Below are positions 1 through 5,277 of a stretch of DNA of 5,332 nt, one piece after another. Every line of letters starts with the position of its first letter. Position 1 is the stretch's first letter. The position numbers and the translations under genes were made by a program. The DNA lies in the NCBI GenBank assembly GCA_030149405.1, contig JASBRM010000140.1, positions 1 to 5,332 of the forward strand, read 5' to 3'. The stretch comes from Neptuniibacter sp. Lineage in GTDB: Bacteria > Pseudomonadota > Gammaproteobacteria > Pseudomonadales > Balneatricaceae. The notes under the pieces were generated by a model, which did no database searches, was not told the origin of the DNA, and saw only the letters and a program-made list of their open reading frames with translations.

Positions 1-1010
1 ATGCTGCTCATTTGTCTGAGCGTATTCTCTCTGTACTCGCGATGCCCTATGAAATAGAGGGACAACAACTTTACAGCACCACCAGTATTGGCTTAGCGAT
101 TTTCCCAGATGAAGGTGTGCATTCGGAAGATATTCTCAGGCAAGCAGATACAGCTCTGTATCGAGCTAAATCTTTAGGTCGCAATGGCTATCAGTTCTTT
201 GATCAGGAGATGCAATCTTCGGCTCAAGAGCGTTTGCTTATTGAAAAGGGTTTACACCAGGCGATTGATAACGGCGAGTTTGAACTCTGGTTCCAACCGC
301 AATACAGCAGCAATTTGGAAATGCTTGGTGCTGAAAGTCTTATTCGATGGAATCATCCAGATGGTAAGGTGGTTATGCCCGGTGCATTCATACAGGTGGC
401 TGAAGAAAGTGGACAGATTGTTGAGATCGGTAACTGGGTATTGGAGGAAGCTATTGAGAAACTATCTGGCTGGATCGAGAAAGGCCTGCCGGACAGTTTT
501 AGTCGGCTTGCCGTGAATATCAGCCCTATGCAATTTATGCAGGTGGATTTTGTCTCCAGAGTTTTCAGAGTTCTTGAACATTGGAACGTATCTGGTTCAA
601 TGCTGGAACTGGAAATCACAGAAAACATGCTTTTGAATAACTTTGAAGTGGCCCAAAATAAAATGAGCCTGCTTAAGCAGAGGGGCATTACCTTCGCGAT
701 TGATGACTTCGGTACGGGTTATTCGTCTCTTAAATATTTGCAGCATCTACCTTTGGATATCCTGAAGATTGACCGGTCTTTTGTTACCGATATTCGTGCT
801 GGATCAGAAGATGCTGCGATTGTTGAAGTTATTATCGCTACGGCGGAAAAACTCAATCTTTCAGTGATTGCTGAAGGTGTTGAGACGGTTGAGGAAAGGG
901 ATGTTCTAAGCAAACTTGGCTGCCATTGCTATCAAGGATATTTGTATTCTAAGCCGCTTAGAGAAGTGGATTTCCAAACGCAGTTAACACACCCTATTAC
1001 CGTTGAATAA
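1..1010 (+). CDS. GGDEF-EAL domain protein, C-terminal part (c-di-GMP phosphodiesterase), 5' end outside the window
   Basis: The reading frame is open from the left edge (first full codon at position 3) to TAA 1008-1010, so the gene begins upstream and the TTG at 12 is not its start. The first ~65 codons are the tail of a GGDEF domain (SIGLAIFPDEG, then ADTALYRAKSLGRNGYQFF); the GGDEF loop itself is off the window, so cyclase activity cannot be judged. The rest is a full EAL domain. Counting the codon at 12 as residue 1, the signature Glu is E108 (AESLIRW, an ESL variant of EAL), with N169 (VNIS), E201 (EITE), D231-D232 (DDFGTGYSSL), K252 (LKID), E288 (AEGVE) and Q308 (QGYLYSKPL). These are the metal-binding and catalytic positions known for active c-di-GMP phosphodiesterases, so PDE activity is likely. 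It would hydrolyse c-di-GMP to pGpG and influence motility or biofilm formation. Any sensory N-terminus is not visible. No clear terminator follows. Confidence 0.95.
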   Translation, partial: AAHLSERILSVLAMPYEIEGQQLYSTTSIGLAIFPDEGVHSEDILRQADTALYRAKSLGRNGYQFFDQEMQSSAQERLLIEKGLHQAIDNGEFELWFQPQYSSNLEMLGAESLIRWNHPDGKVVMPGAFIQVAEESGQIVEIGNWVLEEAIEKLSGWIEKGLPDSFSRLAVNISPMQFMQVDFVSRVFRVLEHWNVSGSMLELEITENMLLNNFEVAQNKMSLLKQRGITFAIDDFGTGYSSLKYLQHLPLDILKIDRSFVTDIRAGSEDAAIVEVIIATAEKLNLSVIAEGVETVEERDVLSKLGCHCYQGYLYSKPLREVDFQTQLTHPITVE

Positions 1011-1098
1011 TGTTATGGAACGGGTATCGTATGACTGTTGCAGGCGCATCGTTCGGCACGTACTAGTTTATATAGTGACAATAAGAAACTGATATTTT

Positions 1099-1102
1099 GG
1101 AG
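1099..1102 (+). promoter_or_regulatory. Shine-Dalgarno GGAG that fixes a TTG start at 1109
   Basis: TTTTGGAG ends at 1102, with 6 nt to the TTG at 1109. This spacing selects 1109 over the two earlier in-frame TTG codons and puts the positive MRRKSR residues at the extreme N-terminus, as expected for a signal peptide. Confidence 0.6.
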
Positions 1103-1108
1103 TTGGTT

Positions 1109-1306
1109 TTGAGAAGAAAATCACGAGCAATTACAGTATTAACGTCATTACTTTTGACATCCCCTGCATTCGCTCATAACGAGCAGAGCACTGTTATGGA
1201 GGGTATCATTCATTTTATGACAGAACCTGATCACCTGGCATTCTCGGCTCTTGTCGCAGCGGCAGTAACCTTTGCCGTTCGTAAGATTGCTTCAAAGCGT
1301 TCTTAA
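1109..1306 (+). CDS. small secreted/membrane protein with signal peptide and one TM segment (65 aa), HupE-like motif
   Basis: I start this gene at TTG 1109 because a GGAG sequence at 1099-1102 lies 6 nt ahead of it; the in-frame TTGs at 1097 and 1103 overlap that site. The 65-residue product begins with a textbook signal peptide: MRRKSR, a hydrophobic core (AITVLTSLLL), then a SPAFA cleavage motif giving a mature protein starting near H23. The ~43-residue mature part has HFMTEPDHLAF (residues 35-45), then a hydrophobic stretch at about 43-58 and a basic tail (RKIASKRS). This predicts a periplasm-facing His/Asp patch and a single inner-membrane anchor. The H...DHL pattern recalls the first metal-site region of HupE/UreJ nickel/cobalt permeases, but the protein is far too short to be a permease. 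I do not know its function. No cotranscribed neighbour is evident; gaps on both sides exceed 90 bp. Confidence 0.72.
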   Translation: MRRKSRAITVLTSLLLTSPAFAHNEQSTVMEGIIHFMTEPDHLAFSALVAAAVTFAVRKIASKRS

Positions 1307-1440
1307 TAACTCAAAGTGCTTTTTAGCTGCTTTTGTAAACAAGCTAAGTAACCTGCCTTGATAAATTCCAGTGAACATAGTCAGCTCTTGAATCAATTGC
1401 AGATGCGTTGAATCGATCATTATCTGCGCTTATCATGCCC

Positions 1441-1449
1441 TGATATAAA
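1441..1449 (+). promoter_or_regulatory. possible extended -10 promoter for the 1471 gene
   Basis: TGA-TATAAA (TG at 1441-1442, TATAAA at 1444-1449) matches an extended -10 element of sigma-70 promoters. No convincing -35 box lies 16-18 bp upstream. The start would be near 1456, leaving a leader of about 15 nt that contains the TAGGAG ribosome binding site at 1458-1463. Confidence 0.35.
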
Positions 1450-1470
1450 TGCTGAGTTAGGAGTTATCAG

Positions 1471-1689
1471 ATGGTGTTGTTCTTCCCAATCCAACAAGAA
1501 CTTGATTGCATTAGTAGCAGTGGTCGTATTCTTGGGAAGATACGGTTTGATGTACCAACAGAAGAGTATGTTTTCACCCCTGACGATGAATCAGCTGATT
1601 TAACAGAAATTGAAGAAGCCAGTATCGCTGCCCGGATTGCAGGTCTGTATGCAGGCGTTCATTCAATCCCGATGCAAGATGATGACTGA
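1471..1689 (+). CDS. conserved small acidic protein of unknown function (72 aa)
   Basis: ATG 1471 is preceded by a strong TAGGAG (1458-1463) at 7-nt spacing. The product has no signal peptide, TM segment or cysteine pair (only one Cys), so it is probably cytoplasmic. It is rich in Asp/Glu: an N-terminal half of alternating hydrophobic residues likely to form beta strands (LDCISSSGRILGKIRFDVPTEEY), an acidic linker (PDDESADLTEIEE), a helix (ASIAARIAGLYAG), and the ending HSIPMQDDD. From memory, similar small proteins with a near-identical SIPMQDDD tail occur in Pseudomonas and other gammaproteobacteria, but I could not verify this. It lies 21 bp upstream of the CPXCG gene, so the two are probably cotranscribed. 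Function unknown. Confidence 0.8.
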   Translation: MVLFFPIQQELDCISSSGRILGKIRFDVPTEEYVFTPDDESADLTEIEEASIAARIAGLYAGVHSIPMQDDD

Positions 1690-1710
1690 TTCCTATTATA
1701 GACCTGGCAG

Positions 1711-1908
1711 ATGGAATTTCTTGAAGAAAGGCTAATTGATTGTCCTTATTGCGGTGAGGCAATCACTGTACTGCTCGATGAACAGGAAGCAGGGCATGAA
1801 TACACGGAAGACTGTCAGGTGTGCTGTAAGCCGATAGTATTTAATCTGTCTACTGATGTTGCTGGCTCTCTGTGTATATCAGTCAGAACTGAAAATGACA
1901 CCTACTAA
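1711..1908 (+). CDS. CPXCG motif-containing cysteine-rich protein (65 aa)
   Basis: The start is ATG 1711, 21 bp after the preceding stop, and the ribosome binding site is weak (no clear GGAG), which suggests translation helped by the upstream gene. The protein fits the CPXCG Cys-rich family (Pfam Cys_rich_CPXG): CPYCGEAITV at residues 11-20 and DCQVCCKPIVF at 34-44. C11/C14 and C35/C38 (with an extra C39) form two knuckles spaced as in a zinc ribbon, so it probably binds one Zn or Fe ion. The acidic segment between the knuckles (DEQEAGHEYTED) and a short beta-like tail complete the usual length. It is small and likely cytoplasmic. The biochemical role of the family is not established; a regulatory or protein-binding zinc ribbon is a guess. 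Confidence 0.88.
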   Translation: MEFLEERLIDCPYCGEAITVLLDEQEAGHEYTEDCQVCCKPIVFNLSTDVAGSLCISVRTENDTY

Positions 1909-1981
1909 TCTGCCACTATCGGGATGGACCGTTTAGCCTGATCTTGGAACTTCTCCCTGAATTTCATCAAGGACCTACATT

Positions 1982-2587
1982 ATGAAAAGTCTTCTACAAC
2001 TCTTCTTTCAGGGTCTTCTGATTCTGCTTCCATTTGTTCTTACGATTTATCTGGTCTACCTTATTTTTACAGTTCTGGATGAGACGATTTTCTCAGCGTC
2101 AGGTGCTCTGATTACCAGCTTTTTCCCATCTTTAGAGTCGACGCTGCTCACCACTTTTTTAGGAATCATCTTTACCCTGGCTGTGATTATTCTCACAGGG
2201 ATTGCAGGCAGGCTTTATCTGACTCGTTTTCTAATGAATCAGATTGATAATCTGATGGAGCGAATTCCACTGGTCAAAATGCTCTACAACACTCTTAAAG
2301 ATTTCTTTAATGCGTTTTTTGGCGAGAAAAAGAGTTTTGATAAACCTGTTACAGTGTATTTGAACAGTGAGCGTACCGTTAAGCTTATAGGTTTTATTAC
2401 CTGCGATTCACTTGAGGATCTGTCCTTGGAAGATCAAGTTGCAGTGTATTTACCACAATCCTATAACTTTGCGGGCAATCTGATCATTGTCGACAAAGGG
2501 CAGGTAGAGCCTTTAGATCTTCCAGCCTCAAAAGTAATGACTTTTATCGTGAGTGGTGGAGTAACAACAAGTTCCAGTTCTCGATAG
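1982..2587 (+). CDS. DUF502 family inner-membrane protein (201 aa)
   Basis: ATG 1982 has AAGGA at 1969-1973, 8 nt upstream. The protein has two hydrophobic segments, residues ~6-31 (containing LLPFVLTIYLVYLIF) and ~54-79 (TTFLGIIFTLAVIILTGIAG), then a soluble C-terminal domain. The DUF502 hallmarks are present in order: a Pro/Thr in TM1 (LPFVLTIYL), the RIPLVKMLYNTLKDFF block at 94-109, a beta-rich part with VAVYLPQSYNFAGNLIIV (143-160), and VSGGV near the C-terminus. The length is normal for the family. The family includes plant COV/LCV membrane proteins; its bacterial role is unknown. The 73-bp gap after the CPXCG gene contains no evident promoter or terminator, so read-through from the small genes is possible. 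The end is convergent with glnN. Confidence 0.92.
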   Translation: MKSLLQLFFQGLLILLPFVLTIYLVYLIFTVLDETIFSASGALITSFFPSLESTLLTTFLGIIFTLAVIILTGIAGRLYLTRFLMNQIDNLMERIPLVKMLYNTLKDFFNAFFGEKKSFDKPVTVYLNSERTVKLIGFITCDSLEDLSLEDQVAVYLPQSYNFAGNLIIVDKGQVEPLDLPASKVMTFIVSGGVTTSSSSR

Positions 2588-2615
2588 GCCGTTCCTGAGT
2601 TTATATAAGGCCTAT
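2584..2615. repeat. inverted repeat ATAGGCC / GGCCTAT overlapping the DUF502 stop
   Basis: A perfect 7-bp arm pair (2584-2590 and 2609-2615) is separated by 18 nt, and its left arm contains the TAG stop codon. The loop is long and no T-run follows, so by itself it is a poor intrinsic terminator. It may support the hairpin at 2618-2637. Confidence 0.4.
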
Positions 2616-2617
2616 GT

Positions 2618-2643
2618 TATCTGTATTCATACAGATATGTTTT
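2618..2643 (+). terminator. candidate intrinsic terminator after the DUF502 gene
   Basis: TATCTGTAT (2618-2626) and ATACAGATA (2629-2637) are perfect 9-bp inverted arms around TC, which fold as about 8 bp with a 4-nt loop. A short T-rich stretch (TGTTTT) follows. The stem is AT-rich and the T-run short, so termination would be moderate. It could instead be a palindromic protein-binding site, but its place 30 bp after a stop favours a terminator. Confidence 0.45.
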
Positions 2644-2678
2644 GATATCTAACGGATTGCTTTTCAGTCCGGGAAGGG

Positions 2679-2703
2679 AAAAAAGGCCGCACTAAGTACG
2701 GCC
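2679..2703 (-). terminator. rho-independent terminator of glnN
   Basis: Read on the minus strand, a stem of GGCCG pairing with CGGCC (2699-2703 with 2685-2689) extends through a mismatch to GT/AC around a 3-nt loop. It is followed directly by six T (complement of A 2679-2684). It starts 20 nt after the glnN stop codon. The GC-rich stem plus T-run is the standard intrinsic terminator form. Confidence 0.85.
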
Positions 2704-2723
2704 AAAGACCGAATAAAACTGGT

Positions 2724-4898
2724 TTATTTAATAAACAGCATTTCTGAATATTTAGGGAATGGCCAATCTTTGTCAGCGACCAAAGTTTCCAGAAGGTCAG
2801 CACTTTCTCTGATGCTGTCCATCAATGAACGAATTTCCCCAGCACAGAATTGCATGTGTTCATCGACTGTTGGGAAATCATGCTTAGTCAGAGCTGCAGA
2901 AAGCTTATCCACATCTGCCATCATGGCATCTGCAGCGCTTGCAACTTTTTGGGCTACAGTGTTATCCAGCGTCACTCCAACACCTGATGCTGTAGCAATG
3001 GTAGAGGTTAATTCTGCCAGATACGCGGCAGCCGCTGGGTAAATTGAAGTCGTTGCCATATCAATGACGAGCTTCGCTTCAACTTCGATCGATAAGATAT
3101 ATTGTTCAGAATAAACTTCGTAGCGACTTGCTAACTCCACTGGAGTTAATACACCGGTACTTTCAAAGAGTGCAATAACAGATTCTTCCTGAAGGGCTGG
3201 CAGTGCGTCAGCTGTGGTTGGAATGTTTTTCAATCCACGTTCTTCAACTGCCATTTTGTGCCATTCTTCCGAGTAACCGTCGCCACCGAAGATGACGTTA
3301 CCGTGCTCGTCCATAAGATCTTTAAGCACTGAGATCACAGCTGAAGTTTTGTCCGCACCAGAGGAGAGAGCGTCTTCAAGTTTTGTCGCAATCCAATTCA
3401 GTGAGTCAGCCAGCATTGTGTTCATGGCAACCAGAGGACCGGATACGGATTGAGAAGAACCTACGGCTCTGAATTCAAAACGGTTACCGGTGAAGGCAAA
3501 AGGTGATGTACGGTTACGGTCGCCAGGGTCACGGGTGAAAGTAAGAATCTGAGATAAGCCCAAATCCATAACCCCGCCACATTCGGTCGGTTGTAGATTG
3601 CCTTCCTGAATATCTTTAAATACTTTCTCTAGCTGATCGCCCAGATAAACGGAAAGAATCGCTGGTGGTGCTTCGTTTGCACCTAAACGGTGGTCATTGG
3701 ATGCAGAAGCGATAACTGCACGCAGCAATGGACCAAACAGATGAACGCCTCGGATCACCGCGCCACAGAACAGTAGGAATTCCAGATTCTCTTCTGGAGT
3801 GCTACCTGGGTCCAGAAGGTTACCTTGGGTAGAGTTACCCACTGACCAGTTCACATGTTTACCTGAACCATTTACGCCCGCAAACGGTTTTTCATGAAGC
3901 AGGGCCAGGAACCCGTGTTCTTTGGCCGTATTTTTCATTACCGTCATCAACAACTGCTGATGATCCGCTGCCACGTTTGCTGCTTCAAAATAAGGTGCAA
4001 TCTCAAATTGGCCTGGTGCTACTTCGTTATGGTGGGTTTTGGCAGGAATACCCAGTTTGAACAGTTTATCCTCAAAATCCTGCATGAAGACCTGAACTCG
4101 TTGTGGAATTGCGCCAAAATAATGATCGTCGAATTCCTGACCTTTAGCCGGAGCTGCTCCAAACAATGTACGACCTGCCAGTAAAAGGTCTGGACGGCTG
4201 TTGGCAAAATTTTCGTCTACCAGGAAGTATTCTTGTTCAGCACCGCAGCTTGAATTTAGTGTGGCGATTTCTGTTTCGCCCATCAGGGTCAGTACTTTTT
4301 TCGCAGCCTTATCCATCGCAGCATTAGAGCGAAGTAGTGGGATTTTCTTATCCAGTGCTTCACCAGTCCATGACATGAATACGCTCGGAATCATGAGTGT
4401 GGCACCGTTTGCCGTATTCATGATGTAAGCAGGGCTGGTTGGGTCCCATGCAGTATAACCACGGGCAGCGTTTGTCATACGCAGGCTGCCATTCGGGAAC
4501 GATGAACCGTCTGGCTCACCTTTAATCAACAAACTGCCGGTAAATTCAGTTATTGCGTTGCCGTCTGCATTTGTAACAATGAAACCATCATGCTTTTCGG
4601 CTGTAGCATTGGTCATTGGGTAGAAAATGTGTGAAAAGAATTTTGCACCTTTTGACATTGCCCAGTCTTTCATCGCTGCGGCAACTACATCTGCAGTAGC
4701 AGGGTCCAGAGGTGAACCTGTTTGCACTGTTTTTTTCATCGCTTTAAAGGCGTTCTTTGACAGTGCTTCTTCCATTGTTGCCAGATTAAAAACATCACTT
4801 GCCCAGATGCTGCTCAGTGAATCTGGCATTTCGGTTTCTTTCTTCGATCCATTGTTAATAGCATTAATTGCCGACAGCCTTGATGCGTTACCACTCAT
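2724..4898 (-). CDS. glnN: glutamine synthetase, type III (GlnN)
   Basis: This 724-residue protein makes glutamine from glutamate, ammonium and ATP in the cytoplasm. Its length is typical of type III enzymes, which are much longer than the ~470 residues of GlnA type I. Type III signatures are present: an N-terminal block ending NATAEKHDGFI (97-107); GAEQEYFL (219-226) with metal ligands E221/E223; HHNEVAPGQFEIAP (289-302); GVNGSGKHVNWS (341-352), the glutamate/metal site with H348; SNDHRLGANEAPP (400-412); and DRNRTSPFAFTGNRFEFRAVGSS (460-482), the ATP/phosphate and C-terminal metal region. The helical type III C-terminal domain follows (about 580-724). The family is not controlled by the GlnE adenylylation used on type I. 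I chose ATG 4898 because AGGGG lies 8 nt upstream; M24 is the next Met and lacks such support. The gene appears monocistronic, with its own terminator and a sigma-54-like promoter upstream. No disruption is seen. Confidence 0.98.
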   Translation of the reverse strand: MSGNASRLSAINAINNGSKKETEMPDSLSSIWASDVFNLATMEEALSKNAFKAMKKTVQTGSPLDPATADVVAAAMKDWAMSKGAKFFSHIFYPMTNATAEKHDGFIVTNADGNAITEFTGSLLIKGEPDGSSFPNGSLRMTNAARGYTAWDPTSPAYIMNTANGATLMIPSVFMSWTGEALDKKIPLLRSNAAMDKAAKKVLTLMGETEIATLNSSCGAEQEYFLVDENFANSRPDLLLAGRTLFGAAPAKGQEFDDHYFGAIPQRVQVFMQDFEDKLFKLGIPAKTHHNEVAPGQFEIAPYFEAANVAADHQQLLMTVMKNTAKEHGFLALLHEKPFAGVNGSGKHVNWSVGNSTQGNLLDPGSTPEENLEFLLFCGAVIRGVHLFGPLLRAVIASASNDHRLGANEAPPAILSVYLGDQLEKVFKDIQEGNLQPTECGGVMDLGLSQILTFTRDPGDRNRTSPFAFTGNRFEFRAVGSSQSVSGPLVAMNTMLADSLNWIATKLEDALSSGADKTSAVISVLKDLMDEHGNVIFGGDGYSEEWHKMAVEERGLKNIPTTADALPALQEESVIALFESTGVLTPVELASRYEVYSEQYILSIEVEAKLVIDMATTSIYPAAAAYLAELTSTIATASGVGVTLDNTVAQKVASAADAMMADVDKLSAALTKHDFPTVDEHMQFCAGEIRSLMDSIRESADLLETLVADKDWPFPKYSEMLFIK

Positions 4899-4906
4899 TC
4901 TTTTTT

Positions 4907-4911
4907 CCCCT
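4907..4911 (-). promoter_or_regulatory. glnN ribosome binding site AGGGG
   Basis: On the minus strand AGGGG is followed by the 8-nt spacer AAAAAAGA and ATG 4898. It supports the long N-terminus over a start at M24. Confidence 0.7.
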
Positions 4912-4930
4912 ACAAAAATTACTCGATAGC

Positions 4931-4940
4931 TAAATAAGGC
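4931..4940 (+). repeat. TAAATAAGGC motif, copy 1
   Basis: This 10-mer is repeated exactly at 5045-5054 and with one mismatch at 5108-5117 (TAAATAAAGC); its core AATAAGGC also occurs inverted at 4971-4978. Four occurrences within ~190 bp in a non-coding stretch suggest binding sites or a duplicated element. Confidence 0.5.
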
Positions 4941-4978
4941 ACGGGTAATGACTCCCCAAAGCCTATAAGCGCCTTATT
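4933..4978 (-). repeat. inverted repeat AATAAGGC / GCCTTATT in the glnN leader
   Basis: AATAAGGC (4933-4940) and GCCTTATT (4971-4978) are perfect 8-bp inverted arms 30 nt apart. The right arm also belongs to a smaller dyad, ATAAG-CGC-CTTAT (4965-4977). If the glnN transcript starts near 4979, as the sigma-54-like element predicts, the 5' end of the mRNA would fold into this stem. It could be an RNA leader structure or a pair of protein-binding half-sites; the sequence does not decide. Confidence 0.45.
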
Positions 4979-4989
4979 GGTTGTAACTA

Positions 4990-5005
4990 AGCAAAATTAG
5001 GCCCA
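4990..5005 (-). promoter_or_regulatory. candidate sigma-54 (RpoN) promoter of glnN
   Basis: On the minus strand the sequence TGGGCC-TAATT-TTGCT has GG at 5004-5003 and GC at 4992-4991 separated by exactly 10 nt, and a perfect TTGC -12 element. The -24 box matches TGGCAC at 4 of 6 bases, keeping TGG. The start would be near 4979, giving an ~80-nt leader. Nitrogen-limitation promoters of glutamine synthetase genes are classically RpoN/NtrC dependent, which raises the prior. I did not find a clean NtrC dyad upstream. Confidence 0.5.
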
Positions 5006-5028
5006 AAGGGATTTGTATTAGAAAATAT

Positions 5029-5150
5029 GTCTGCAAGTTATTGTTAAATAAGGCGATAATTTTTCATGCCCGATGAGTAATACAGGTCTGTGCAAAATTT
5101 AGGCACTTAAATAAAGCGTAAGTAGACAAGAAACATGCACCATGCCCGAT
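5029..5150 (+). repeat. degenerate tandem duplication of a regulatory module
   Basis: Landmarks recur in the same order. GTCTG (5029-5033, 5086-5090) is followed by CAA. TTAAATAAGGCG (5044-5055) matches TTAAATAAAGCG (5107-5118). CATGCCCGAT occurs exactly at 5065-5074 and 5141-5150. The offsets grow from 57 to 63 to 76 bp, as expected of an old duplication with insertions in the second copy. Alternatively this is a set of independent protein-binding sites. Confidence 0.45.
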
Positions 5151-5153
5151 AAT
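5123..5153 (+). promoter_or_regulatory. possible sigma-70 promoter for a short RNA or leader
   Basis: TAGACA (5123-5128, 5 of 6 to TTGACA) and GATAAT (5148-5153, 5 of 6 to TATAAT) are 19 bp apart, slightly longer than ideal. Transcription would begin near 5160, immediately ahead of the hairpin and terminator. The -10 box overlaps the second CATGCCCGAT repeat, so a repeat-binding protein could control it. Confidence 0.4.
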
Positions 5154-5159
5154 GTAGAA

Positions 5160-5221
5160 CGCTTGGGTGACCTCAGATGAGAGGATATGAACCCAGTTCA
5201 CCTAAATAGAGGTGAATTTTT
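5160..5221 (+). ncRNA. candidate ~60-nt small RNA or attenuator leader
   Basis: Between a promoter-like pair and an intrinsic terminator, the + strand can fold into an outer stem TTGGGT (5163-5168) with ACCCAG (5191-5196, one G-U pair). Inside is a hairpin CCTC (5171-5174) / GAGG (5181-5184) with a 6-nt AGATGA loop, followed directly by the terminator stem. No + gene upstream needs this terminator, since glnN runs away on the other strand. It could be an independent sRNA or a conditional leader of the gene at 5278. I recognise no known riboswitch or sRNA class in it. The 5' end is a prediction. Confidence 0.42.
5197..5221 (+). terminator. intrinsic terminator in the divergent intergenic region
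   Basis: TTCACCT (5197-5203) pairs perfectly with AGGTGAA (5210-5216) around the 6-nt loop AAATAG, followed by five T (5217-5221). On the minus strand the stem is not followed by a T-run, so it acts on + transcripts. Confidence 0.7.
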
Positions 5222-5247
5222 CGGTGCTTATAAGTCATGGCACTCTA

Positions 5248-5253
5248 TATAAT
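5248..5253 (+). promoter_or_regulatory. consensus -10 box (TATAAT) ahead of the right-edge gene
   Basis: A perfect TATAAT lies 24 bp before ATG 5278, placing a start near 5260 and an ~18-nt leader. There is no good -35 box at 16-18 bp (TGCTTA or GTGCTT), so an activator may be needed. This promoter sits after the terminator and would bypass it. Confidence 0.4.
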
Positions 5254-5277
5254 TAAGCTAAATTATTTTTGTGGACC

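Larger units (their letters stand above)
4899..5277. other. 379-bp divergent regulatory intergenic region
   Basis: No credible protein gene fits here. The DNA is AT-rich and divides into a glnN-proximal part (4899-5030: ribosome binding site, 5'-leader inverted repeat, sigma-54-like promoter), a middle part with degenerate duplicated motifs (5029-5150), and a right part on the + strand (5123-5253: promoter-like boxes, hairpin, intrinsic terminator, and a second -10 box ahead of the terminal gene). Its size is large for a simple divergent promoter pair. Confidence 0.8.

Noticed and set aside
353..688. Open frame on the minus strand inside the phosphodiesterase gene
   Set aside because: It is antisense to conserved EAL-domain coding sequence and has no recognisable protein features.
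1071..1076. TATAGT as a -10 box for the TTG-started small gene
   Set aside because: No acceptable -35 box at 16-18 bp and no extended -10; too weak to list.
1323..1347. Hairpin TTAGCT/AGCTAA after the small membrane protein
   Set aside because: Neither strand has a T-run after the stem and the loop is long, so it is not a supported terminator.
3894..4184. Plus-strand open frames within glnN
   Set aside because: They are shadows of the conserved glutamine synthetase frame, with no ribosome binding sites or recognisable domains.
4977..4992. + strand TGG-N10-GC overlapping the minus sigma-54 element
   Set aside because: Only the invariant GG and GC match; the rest of the -24 and -12 boxes do not.
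5090..5106. GTGC-N9-GCAC dyad as an NtrC site
   Set aside because: NtrC half-sites run GCAC...GTGC; here the arms are in the opposite order.
5238..5252. TGGCAC on + as a sigma-54 -24 box for the right-edge gene
   Set aside because: The -12 position reads ATAA instead of TTGC at the required spacing.
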